Shown: one piece after another, positions 1-6,537 of the stretch
How positions within the stretch are numbered: the first letter of the stretch is position 1
Layout of the letters: the number at the start of each line of letters is the position of its first letter
Origin: Chloroflexota bacterium
GTDB taxonomy: Bacteria > Chloroflexota > Limnocylindria > QHBO01
Assembly: GCA_020848055.1 (NCBI GenBank)
Contig: JADLBB010000003.1
Location: 1-13,260 of the forward strand
DNA length: 13,260 nucleotides
Direction of reading: 5' to 3'
Made by a program: the position numbers and the translations under genes
Notes under the pieces: model-generated
What the model was told of the DNA's origin: nothing
The model's input: the letters and a program-made list of their open reading frames with translations, nothing else
Databases searched by the model: none

Positions 1-198
1 AGCGAGGTGCGGCCCGAGCTGAGCGTGACGGAGCCAATCAGAGCGGCGGGACGCCCAATAATCGGCCCACAGCGGCTGTTTGCGACCGATGATCACGCGC
101 AGCGGCCGCAATCAGCCCAGCACGGATGATTGCGATCGACTCTCGTCAAGCGCCCGCAAGCTGCCACCGGACCGGCCAGGCCCTGGGGCCGCTGACCC
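1..198. other. Left-edge stretch with no supportable gene
   Basis: This stretch lies downstream of the M24 peptidase stop codon. One plus-strand frame is open from base 1 to a TGA at 127-129 and could be the last 42 codons of a gene entering from the left, but its sequence shows no motif I recognise. The other frames close quickly or are not convincing. I see no tRNA, no strong terminator hairpin with a T-run, and no clear promoter. A short GC-rich dyad near 179-190 (GGCC-CTGG-GGCC) is too weak to call a terminator. Confidence 0.3.
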
Positions 199-1311
199 CT
201 ACTGCACCAGGTACAGGTCGGTGGGGTTCGTGTTCAGCCGCTCCCCACCGTCGGCGGTGCAGATCACGATGTCCTCGATCCGCGCACCCCACCGATCGCG
301 GATGTAGATCCCCGGCTCGACGCTGAAGGCGTTACCCACCACCAGCGGCTCGGCGTTGGAGGCCACGATGTACGGCTCCTCATGGGTCTCCCGCCCGATG
401 CCATGGCCCGTCCGATGCAGGAACGCATCACCGTAGCCGGCATCGGTGATGATGTCGCGCGCCACCGCGTCGAGCTCCGCGCCACTGATGCCGGGCCGAA
501 CGGCGTCGCAGGCGGCGCGCTGGGCGCGCTGCAGCACCTCGTACAGGGCAAGGAAGTCCGCGGGTGGCTCGCCGGCGAAGGCCGTGCGCGAAGTGTCGCT
601 GGCATAGCCGTCGCGCGTGCCGCCGATGTCGATCACGATCGCGTCGCCGGCGCCGATCACCCGCGAGCCCGCCGTGTGATGCGGGCTGGCCGAATTCGGG
701 CCGGAGGCGACGATGGCGAATCCCGCGTCGTCGTGGCCGGCGGCGATCAGCAGGTCGCGGATGTGGCGGCTGACGTCGGACTCGACACGCCCGATCAGCG
801 GTTCGGAGGTGATGGCCGTCATGGCCTCGTCCGCGGCCGTCGCGGCGGCCCGCAGGCGTTCGATCTCGTCGGCATCCTTGACCTGGCGCAGGCCGCTCAT
901 CGTCGGCCCGGCTGTCACCATCTCGGCCGGATCGAGGGCGGCACGCAGCCGCAGCGCGAAGCGCGCCCACATCTGGTCCTGCAGGCCGACGCGCCGAACG
1001 CCGCCCACCAGGCGACGGACGAGCTGGACCGGGTCATCGGTCTCGTCCCAGGCGTGGATCTCGAGGTCGGCGTCCAGGCCGTCGAGCTCGTGGCGCGCCA
1101 GCGGCTCCTCCAGCCGTGGCAGCACCAGCGCCGGTTGACCATCGGCCGGAACGACCAGGCAGGTGAGGCGCTCCATGGCCGGCGCCCGGTAGCCAAGCAG
1201 GTAGGCGTAGTCCTCCGACGGGGTGATGAGCAGGGCGTCGATGCCACGATCGCCCGCCGATGCCGCCGCCCGGCGCAGGCGCTCCCGGTGTGTGGATACG
1301 CTGGAGGTCAC
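199..1311 (-). CDS. M24 family metallopeptidase (Xaa-Pro aminopeptidase/dipeptidase type)
   Basis: This is a 370-residue cytoplasmic peptidase of the pita-bread fold, expected to cleave N-terminal Xaa-Pro bonds or dipeptides using two divalent metals. Residues 1-135 look like the creatinase-like N-terminal domain and about 145-370 the catalytic domain. The five metal ligands are visible: Asp228 (VIDIGG), Asp239 (SDTSRT), His303 (TGHGIG), Glu332 (SVEPGIY) and Glu346 (ARIEDIV). Substrate-side histidines lie in PHHTAG (211-212) and at His310. Length matches bacterial PepQ/YpdF-like proteins. There is no signal peptide. The GTG start at 1311 has no clear Shine-Dalgarno. A TAGGCT hexamer ends six bases upstream, which would allow a leaderless message, but no convincing -35 accompanies it. 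The gene is divergent from the S8 protease. The family call is firm; exact substrate preference cannot be read from sequence. Confidence 0.93.
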   Translation of the reverse strand: MTSSVSTHRERLRRAAASAGDRGIDALLITPSEDYAYLLGYRAPAMERLTCLVVPADGQPALVLPRLEEPLARHELDGLDADLEIHAWDETDDPVQLVRRLVGGVRRVGLQDQMWARFALRLRAALDPAEMVTAGPTMSGLRQVKDADEIERLRAAATAADEAMTAITSEPLIGRVESDVSRHIRDLLIAAGHDDAGFAIVASGPNSASPHHTAGSRVIGAGDAIVIDIGGTRDGYASDTSRTAFAGEPPADFLALYEVLQRAQRAACDAVRPGISGAELDAVARDIITDAGYGDAFLHRTGHGIGRETHEEPYIVASNAEPLVVGNAFSVEPGIYIRDRWGARIEDIVICTADGGERLNTNPTDLYLVQ

Positions 1312-1331
1312 GTCCGAAGCCTACACCGATG

Positions 1332-1342
1332 GGTCATTGACC
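1332..1342. promoter_or_regulatory. 11-bp palindrome overlapping the candidate -35 (possible operator)
   Basis: GGTCA-T-TGACC is a perfect inverted repeat around a central T at 1337. It covers the candidate -35 of the S8 protease promoter, a position suited to repression. A second palindrome with the same CATTG core lies 52 bases downstream. The regulator is unknown. Confidence 0.35.
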
Positions 1343-1365
1343 ATTCGCACCGCAGAACCCATCAT
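1337..1365 (+). promoter_or_regulatory. Candidate promoter for the S8 protease/lipoprotein pair
   Basis: A TTGACC hexamer at 1337-1342 is followed after 17 bases by CATCAT at 1360-1365 (four of six matches to TATAAT). It lies 38-60 bases upstream of the protease start candidates in the divergent spacer. Its -35 overlaps the palindrome GGTCATTGACC (1332-1342). This is a consensus match only; no transcript data are available. Confidence 0.45.
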
Positions 1366-1383
1366 GGTCCGATCACCGACGTG

Positions 1384-1394
1384 TGACATTGTCA
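1384..1394. promoter_or_regulatory. 11-bp palindrome in the protease leader (possible operator)
   Basis: TGACA-T-TGTCA is a perfect inverted repeat. It extends imperfectly to GTGTGACA-T-TGTCATAC, with 7 of 8 pairs matching. It sits between the candidate -10 and the protease start. Its centre (1389) is 52 bases from that of the first palindrome, about five helical turns. Function is inferred only from symmetry and position. Confidence 0.35.
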
Positions 1395-1402
1395 TACGCG
1401 TG

Positions 1403-3922
1403 ATGACTGGAGAACTTCCCCGGGTGAGGTACGGCACCGCGCGCATCGCAGCCACGGCTTCCGCAGCCGCACTTGTGCTCGGGGCGCTCCTGCCCGCCCC
1501 ACCGACGTTCGGCGTTGACCCGCTGACCGATGCGCGAGCGGCCGTCAGCACCCGCACGGGCGTCCCGACGGCGGCGCTGCGACTGGTCAACCAGCGACCA
1601 GTGGCGGTGGGGGCCGATCAGGCGGGCCTGTGGGCGGCCAAGTTCCTCGATCCGGCCACCGGCCGGGTCCACGTCGCCTATCGCACGGGCAACCGAACCG
1701 GCGGATCCGAGTTGCTGGCCGATGCCCAGGCCGCCGCGCAAGCATCGCTGACGGCGATCGAACGCAAGGCCGACGCGCCGCTGCGATCGGCCATCGAACG
1801 CACGCCGAACGCCACGCTGCCGGTGGGCGCCTGGCTGGCCGTCGATACCTCCGCCGCCGAGGCCGCCGTCCGTGCCGCCCATCCCGAGGTGACGTGGTTG
1901 GGCAATCGGCCACTGCCCGCGTCGCTGGACCAGGCCCGCACGCTGCGCGCCGAGCTGTGGGAGGCGCGTCGCGCGGTCTATGCCGCTGCGGCCGCCGACC
2001 TGGCCGCGATCGTCGAACCCCTCGGGGGCCGCATCGGCTATGTCAGTACGTCTGCCCCGATCGTCTTCGTCGACCTGCCCGCCGTCGCCGTGGGTGCGCT
2101 GGCCGATCGACCCGAGGTCGTCGGGCTCGGCCTGGAGGCGACGTGGCGCACGACGATGAGCTCAGCCGGACCGACGGTCGATGCCAACTGGACCGCGGGC
2201 AACGGTGACCAGGGCAATGGCGTGCGCGTGGCTGTGGTCGAGTATCACAACGCGTCGAACAGCGGCGACCTCGCCGGCCAGGTCGTGCAGCGCTACAGCA
2301 CGACCGGCCAGATCGTGACGGACATTCATCCGACCTGGGTGGCCGGTGCCATCGGCAGCAAGAACAGCACCTGGCGCGGGACGGCGCCGGGCGCGGACAT
2401 CATCAGCGCCGGCACCGGAGGGTACTCGCCCAGCCTGGCCACCGACCGGGCGATCATCGCCGCCGCCGACTGGTCGATCTCGCCGTCGGGCGGCGACGCC
2501 GACATAGTCAATGCCAGCATCGGCCAGGACACCTCGACCGGTGCGGAGGAGGCGCGGCGCTACTTCGACTCGATCGCCTGGGAGTCGGGCCGCACGGTCG
2601 TCGCGGCCTCGGGCAACCACTCGACGTTCGGCAACTGGGACGTGGTGTCGCCTGGTACCGGATACAACGTCATGACCGTCGGTGGCATCGATGACCGCAA
2701 CACGACCGCCAAGGGCGACGACGTGGTGTGGTACGTACCGGGTTCCGACGGCGCCGGCTACCGCGACCCGTCGGGCAAGTCGTGGAACCAGCACGGCGAC
2801 TTCAACAAGCCCAACCTGTCGGCACCGGCGGTGAGCGTCCGAACCGCGAACGGCACGACGGGCAGCGGGACGAGCATCGCGAGTCCCATCGTTGCCGGTA
2901 TCGCCGCCCAGCTGGTGGCCCGCGCCCCGACCCTGGCATCGTGGCCGGAGGCCGTGCGCGCGGTGCTGACCGCCGGAGCATGGCGCCGCACCCCGATGCC
3001 GGGCGGTGGCACCAGCACCGATCACGAGGGCGCCGGGACCGCATCGGCACTGTGGTCGACCCGGTTGCTCGACAACGGGCCGTGGGGCGGCTGGACGGCG
3101 GACTCGCTCGACTCGCCGTCGGACGTCGAAACGACCGACGTTCCGGTCATCGCCGGCCAGGCCGTGCGCGTTGCCCTGGCCTGGAGCAGCCACACCTCGG
3201 GCTCGGATCTCGGCGTGGTGGATTCGTTGACCGCCGACCTCGACCTGGTGGTGCGTCAGCCGAGCGGGGCCATCATCGGGTCATACACGTTCGACAACCC
3301 GTACGAGGTCCTCGACCTGGTCGCCGATTCGAGCGGCAACATGCGCATCAGCGTCAGTGCCAGCCGCTTCGACGCGAGCAGCGAACCGTTCGGCCTGGCC
3401 TGGGCGCTCCAGCAGCCGTTCGCCGACTCGGCCGGCTCGCCCTTCTACGGCGACATCGTCTGGCTTGCGGAGCAGGGCATCTCGGGCGGCTGCGGACCTG
3501 ACGCGTTCTGCCCGCTCGACCCGGTCACGCGAGGCCAGATGGCATCCTTCCTGTCGCGTGCGCTCGACCTGCCACCGGCAACGAGCGACCACTTCACCGA
3601 TGACGGTGCATCCATCCACCAGGACGACATCAACCGGGTTGCCGAAGCCGGCATCGCGTCGGGGTGCGGAGGCGGGCGGTTCTGTCCGGACCGCAGCGTC
3701 ACCCGCGAAGAGATGGCTTCGTTCCTGGTCAACGCCTTCGAGCTGCCACCCACCGGCACCGATCCATTCACCGATGACGAGGGCTCCATCCACGAGAACA
3801 TGATCAACGCGCTCGCGGCCTCAGGAATCACCTCGGGGTGCGCCGCCGCGCTCTACTGTCCGCGAGACGAAGTGACCAGGGACCAGATGGCCGCGTTCCT
3901 GCACCGTGCGCTGGAGGACTGA
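1403..3922 (+). CDS. Secreted S8 (subtilisin-like) serine peptidase with C-terminal SLH-like repeats
   Basis: This is an exported protease of 839 residues from the ATG at 1403. A GTG at 1424, preceded by GGAGA at 1409-1413, is an equally good or better start. A signal peptide (basic n-region, Ala/Leu-rich core) covers about residues 8-38. A propeptide-like region runs to about 265, then the catalytic domain: GVRVAVVEYHN (Glu280 where Asp is usual), IHPTWVAG (His309, first His of the HGTHVAG motif), the oxyanion-hole Asn in AASGNHS, and GTSIASPIVAG (Ser491). Residues about 560-670 resemble the beta-rich C-terminal domain of KP-43-type subtilases (LAWSS, ADLDLVVRQPSG). Three SLH-like repeats begin near 673, 731 and 789. 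The protein is probably retained at or released from the cell surface. The gene overlaps the following lipoprotein gene by 17 bases. Family is firm; activity is uncertain because of Glu280. Confidence 0.9.
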   Translation: MTGELPRVRYGTARIAATASAAALVLGALLPAPPTFGVDPLTDARAAVSTRTGVPTAALRLVNQRPVAVGADQAGLWAAKFLDPATGRVHVAYRTGNRTGGSELLADAQAAAQASLTAIERKADAPLRSAIERTPNATLPVGAWLAVDTSAAEAAVRAAHPEVTWLGNRPLPASLDQARTLRAELWEARRAVYAAAAADLAAIVEPLGGRIGYVSTSAPIVFVDLPAVAVGALADRPEVVGLGLEATWRTTMSSAGPTVDANWTAGNGDQGNGVRVAVVEYHNASNSGDLAGQVVQRYSTTGQIVTDIHPTWVAGAIGSKNSTWRGTAPGADIISAGTGGYSPSLATDRAIIAAADWSISPSGGDADIVNASIGQDTSTGAEEARRYFDSIAWESGRTVVAASGNHSTFGNWDVVSPGTGYNVMTVGGIDDRNTTAKGDDVVWYVPGSDGAGYRDPSGKSWNQHGDFNKPNLSAPAVSVRTANGTTGSGTSIASPIVAGIAAQLVARAPTLASWPEAVRAVLTAGAWRRTPMPGGGTSTDHEGAGTASALWSTRLLDNGPWGGWTADSLDSPSDVETTDVPVIAGQAVRVALAWSSHTSGSDLGVVDSLTADLDLVVRQPSGAIIGSYTFDNPYEVLDLVADSSGNMRISVSASRFDASSEPFGLAWALQQPFADSAGSPFYGDIVWLAEQGISGGCGPDAFCPLDPVTRGQMASFLSRALDLPPATSDHFTDDGASIHQDDINRVAEAGIASGCGGGRFCPDRSVTREEMASFLVNAFELPPTGTDPFTDDEGSIHENMINALAASGITSGCAAALYCPRDEVTRDQMAAFLHRALED
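3419..3919 (+). repeat. Three tandem cysteine-containing SLH-like repeats in the S8 protease
   Basis: Units start at 3419, 3593 and 3767. Each encodes about 50-58 residues with a shared pattern: F-x-D, a short spacer, an I-x-x-(L/V)-A helix, GI(T/S/A)-x-GC, FCP or YCP, then VTR-x-(Q/E)-MA-(S/A)-FL and a final helix. The paired Cys in GC…CP recurs in all three and suggests one disulfide per repeat in an exported protein. Classical SLH domains usually lack such cysteines. The repeats probably mediate cell-envelope attachment or association with other surface proteins. Confidence 0.8.
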
Positions 3923-4595
3923 CCGGGCGCTCCGGATCGGGCTGTTGCTGCCCGCGGTGCTGGCGGCCGGGTGCTCTCCCGCGCCAAGCGCCTCCCCGGG
4001 CACCAGCTCGACAGCTGCGGCGTCAGCGCCGGCCTCGTCCGAGGCCTCGGCCACGGCCTCGCCGTTCGGGTTGCCCCAGCCAGGCCGACCGCTCACCGCC
4101 GCGACCGTGTTGGACGCGATGCGGAACTCGCCGCGTCCGGATGGCGTGCCCGAGTCGCTCCAGACGCAGGCCGTGGCCTCGGCCATCGCCGCCACAGTGT
4201 GGACGATCGATGGCGCCCCCTGGGCCACGATCGTGATCGGTGCCTCGTGCGGGACCATCTGCTCGGTCGATCTGTCCGGGACCCGCTCTGGCGTCGACGG
4301 CGAGGATGTCTGGCTGCTGACCGTCAACCCGGCGACCTCGGAGGTCCACGTCGACTCGACCGACCTGCAGGCCCTGCCCGCCGACCTGGTGACGTGGCTG
4401 GATGACGCGGGCCGTTCGCTGGCGGACCTGGACGATGGCCTGAAGCTGAGCGCTGCCGAGTGGCTGCCGCCCCCCGACCAGGACCGATTCAGGCTGAGTT
4501 ACCGCTCCGGCGGCGAAGAGGGATCCTGCGCCGTGGAGCTGCTCATCGACGCCCGCGCCGGCTCGCTGGTGGACCGATCCGCCAGCGGCTGCTGA
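3906..4595 (+). CDS. Putative lipoprotein of unknown function
   Basis: The product has 229 residues. The N-terminus has arginines followed by a Leu/Ala-rich segment and LAAGC, giving lipidation at Cys23, so it is expected to be anchored on the outer face of the membrane. Residues 24-60 are a Ser/Ala/Thr/Pro-rich linker typical of surface lipoproteins. The rest is a compact acidic domain with a GASCGTIC segment near residues 113-120, later cysteines near 205 and at the C-terminal end, and no enzyme motif I recognise. The GTG start at 3906 overlaps the end of the S8 protease gene by 17 bases, which suggests coupled expression and perhaps a shared role at the envelope. Its 3' end overlaps the convergent JAMM gene by 97 bases. 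No later start keeps a full signal peptide. Confidence 0.75.
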   Translation: MRWRTDRALRIGLLLPAVLAAGCSPAPSASPGTSSTAAASAPASSEASATASPFGLPQPGRPLTAATVLDAMRNSPRPDGVPESLQTQAVASAIAATVWTIDGAPWATIVIGASCGTICSVDLSGTRSGVDGEDVWLLTVNPATSEVHVDSTDLQALPADLVTWLDDAGRSLADLDDGLKLSAAEWLPPPDQDRFRLSYRSGGEEGSCAVELLIDARAGSLVDRSASGC

Positions 4596-5008
4596 TCCGG
4601 TTCGACCAGCAGCGACACCTCGCTGGCGATCCCGTCCTCGATGCGCCAGCCGCGCAGCGCCTCGCGCGCCGTGGCGCGCGAATCGGACAGGCTGACGATG
4701 AGCTGGATGACCGGGTAGTGCGACTCCGCGATGTCACGGGCTGACGGGACGGCCGGGCTGCGCGGGTGCGAGTGAACGATGGCCACGAGTTCCTGTCCGG
4801 CCCGCTCCATGCCGGCCAGGATGCGCAGCAGGTCGCCGGCGTCCATCTCGAACCCGAACGGGCTGGCCTCGATGTTGCGGGCGGCATGGAACCGCGCTGC
4901 ACCTCCACCGATGCCCGACAGCAGGCCGCACGCCTCGTTGGGCAACTCGGCCCTGGCGTGGGCCATGACCTCGTCAGCCACGGCGGACGAGATGACCAGG
5001 TCGCTCAC
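4499..5008 (-). CDS. JAMM/MPN+ domain metallopeptidase (M67 family)
   Basis: This 169-residue zinc isopeptidase-like protein has the full JAMM signature: Glu25 (PNEACG), then His79-Ser-His81-Pro, seven residues, Ser89-x-x-Asp92. Bacterial relatives (such as Mec+ of Mycobacterium) remove residues from the C-terminus of ubiquitin-like sulfur carriers, freeing the Gly-Gly or thiocarboxylate end. The start is fixed by the GTGA overlap at 5005-5008 with the stop of the rhodanese-E1 gene. An upstream start at 5053 would overlap that gene more heavily. The core domain ends near residue 137. The remaining Ser/Pro-rich tail lies in the 97-base overlap with the convergent lipoprotein gene and is probably a non-conserved extension. 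It is the last gene of the suf transcript. The carrier substrate is not encoded in the window. Confidence 0.88.
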   Translation of the reverse strand: MSDLVISSAVADEVMAHARAELPNEACGLLSGIGGGAARFHAARNIEASPFGFEMDAGDLLRILAGMERAGQELVAIVHSHPRSPAVPSARDIAESHYPVIQLIVSLSDSRATAREALRGWRIEDGIASEVSLLVEPDQQPLADRSTSEPARASMSSSTAQDPSSPPER

Positions 5009-6102
5009 ATGGGTGGGGCCGTCGCGCGCGCAGCGCCACCGCACGCTGGACATGCCGGATCGCGAGCCAGGGCGACCTCGTTGAGGGTCATGTCACGGGC
5101 GTCGATCGTGAGCAGGCGGCCCACCAGCGTTCGACCCGCACCCAGGATCAACTTGATCGCCTCCGTCGCCTGCAGCGTGCCGACGATGCCGGGCAGGACA
5201 CCCAGCACGCCCGCCACCTCGCACGACTCGAACAGCTCGGCCGGCGGCATCGTCGGATGCAGGCATCGGTAGCACGGCCCATCGACCGGGACGAACGTCG
5301 TGACCACGCCCTCCCAGCGATAGACCGAGCCATGCACGACCGGCACGCGGCGCCTGACGGCGGCGTCGTTGAGGGCGTAGCGCGTCTCGAGGTTGTCGCT
5401 GCCATCGATGACAACGTCCCAGCCATCGAGCAGGTCATCGGCGTTGCCGGAGTTGAGGCCGACGGCACGCTTGACGACCTGGACGTCCGGGTTCAGGCCG
5501 GCGAGGGCGCGGGCTGCCGACTCGACCTTTGAGGCACCGATGTCGGCGGTGCGATGGATCACCTGGCGCTGCAGATTGGACTCGTCAACCGCATCGGCAT
5601 CAACGACGCCCAGCGTGCCGACCCCGGCCGCGGCCAGGTACAGCGCCACCGGCGAGCCCAGGCCGCCCGCGCCGAGCAGCAGGACGCGCGCCTCGAGCAG
5701 CCGCCGCTGGCCATCGGGACCAACCTCAGGCAGCACCAGCTGGCGCGCGTATCGTCGTTCCTGATCGGGCGTCAGCGCGTGGGCCGGTTCCTCCCAGGCG
5801 CCGCCCGCGGCCTGCCAGTCGGTCAACAGGCCCCCGTAGTTCACGACCCCGGTGTAACCGCTGGCCGCCATGAACTCTGCCGCGCGCCGCGACCGGGCGC
5901 CACTGCGACAGTGGAGCAGCACCCCGGCGGCGTGGTCCGGCAGGTCGGTCGCCAGGCGCGACGGCAGCTCGCCGAGCGGGATGTGGACGGCACCGGGGAT
6001 GTGTCCGGAATTCCACTCGACCGGCTCGCGCACGTCCACCACGGTGAACCCGGTGTCGCGCAGCCGGATGGCCTCGGCGACTTCCACCTGGCGCACGCTC
6101 AC
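5005..6102 (-). CDS. Rhodanese domain fused to MoeB/ThiF-type E1-like adenylyltransferase
   Basis: This 365-residue cytoplasmic enzyme is expected to adenylate the C-terminal glycine of a sulfur carrier (MoaD/ThiS/CysO type) and pass sulfur to it. Residues about 1-105 are a rhodanese domain with DVREPxEW and active-site loop CRSGARS (Cys65). Residues 113-365 are the E1 domain: RYARQ, GAGGLG at 144-149, DGSDN with Asp236, Cys294 in ESCEVAGVLG, and the zinc pairs CYRC (277/280) and CPAC (351/354). In MoeZ and Uba4 the rhodanese follows the E1 domain; here it precedes it. The start is the GTG at 6102, which shares GTGA with the sufU stop. Upstream in-frame codons would extend the protein into sufU without similarity. 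Position after sufS/sufU suggests the rhodanese receives SufS-derived sulfur. It could serve thiamine, molybdopterin or cysteine synthesis. Confidence 0.9.
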   Translation of the reverse strand: MSVRQVEVAEAIRLRDTGFTVVDVREPVEWNSGHIPGAVHIPLGELPSRLATDLPDHAAGVLLHCRSGARSRRAAEFMAASGYTGVVNYGGLLTDWQAAGGAWEEPAHALTPDQERRYARQLVLPEVGPDGQRRLLEARVLLLGAGGLGSPVALYLAAAGVGTLGVVDADAVDESNLQRQVIHRTADIGASKVESAARALAGLNPDVQVVKRAVGLNSGNADDLLDGWDVVIDGSDNLETRYALNDAAVRRRVPVVHGSVYRWEGVVTTFVPVDGPCYRCLHPTMPPAELFESCEVAGVLGVLPGIVGTLQATEAIKLILGAGRTLVGRLLTIDARDMTLNEVALARDPACPACGGAARATAPPM

Positions 6103-6533
6103 GGTGACGAGCCACCCGCGCTGGCATCGCCGAGCACCTCGGCCTCCTCGGGCCAATCGGTCATTGCGCCGCGGACCGCGCCCTGCAGCACCTTGTAGCC
6201 GAGCAGCGCGCACTTGAAGCGCGCCGGGCCGATGGGCACGCCCAGGTCGTCGAGAACCGTTCGCGGGTCTATCGCTCGCAGCTCGTCCAGGCTCATGCCC
6301 GCGAGGTGATCGGACATGATCGAGGCCGACGCCTGGCTTATCGCGCAGCCACGGCCGTCGAACGCGACCTCGGCCACCCGGCCGCTGTCCGGCTCCAGCC
6401 GGACGGTGACGGCCAGCTCGTCGCCACAGGTCGGGTTCGAATCGGCGAAGCTCAGGTCGGCAGGGTCGAGTACGCCGCGATGGTGCGGCTCGCGGTAGTG
6501 CTCGAGGATGAAGTCGCGATACAGGTTGTCCAT
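6099..6533 (-). CDS. sufU: SufU, zinc-binding sulfurtransferase/Fe-S assembly protein
   Basis: This 144-residue IscU-fold protein accepts persulfide sulfur from SufS and relays it to the SufBCD complex. The family's metal-binding residues are present: Cys36-Gly-Asp38 (NPTCGDEL), Cys63 (GRGCAISQAS) and Cys108 (RFKCALLG). The stretch of about 44 residues between the last two cysteines is longer than in IscU and marks the SufU subfamily. The ATG at 6533 gives the conserved N-terminus MDNLYRDFILEHYREP and lies four bases after the sufS stop, so an earlier start inside sufS is not needed. The stop shares GTGA with the rhodanese-E1 gene. No sufE, sufA or sufT is seen, which fits the SufU-dependent type of pathway. 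Confidence 0.94.
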   Translation of the reverse strand: MDNLYRDFILEHYREPHHRGVLDPADLSFADSNPTCGDELAVTVRLEPDSGRVAEVAFDGRGCAISQASASIMSDHLAGMSLDELRAIDPRTVLDDLGVPIGPARFKCALLGYKVLQGAVRGAMTDWPEEAEVLGDASAGGSSP

Positions 6534-6537
6534 CGGC

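Noticed and set aside
382..1386. Long plus-strand open frame of 334 codons
   Set aside because: It is antisense to the M24 peptidase, whose metal ligands are all in place. Its composition is Arg/Gly/Ala/His-rich with no domain, typical of the shadow frame of a high-GC gene.
1223..1402. N-terminal extension of the S8 protease from an ATG at 1223
   Set aside because: It would overlap the divergent M24 gene by 89 bases and put about 60 residues before a clear signal peptide. The starts at 1403 or 1424 place the signal peptide at the N-terminus.
2162..3193. Minus-strand open frame of 343 codons inside the S8 protease
   Set aside because: It is antisense to the conserved catalytic domain; its low-complexity Arg/Gly/Ala/Val composition has no recognisable motif.
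6103..6213. N-terminal extension of the rhodanese-E1 protein
   Set aside because: The extra residues are Arg/Gly-rich, lie within sufU, and do not resemble rhodanese. The GTGA overlap at 6099-6102 gives a better start.
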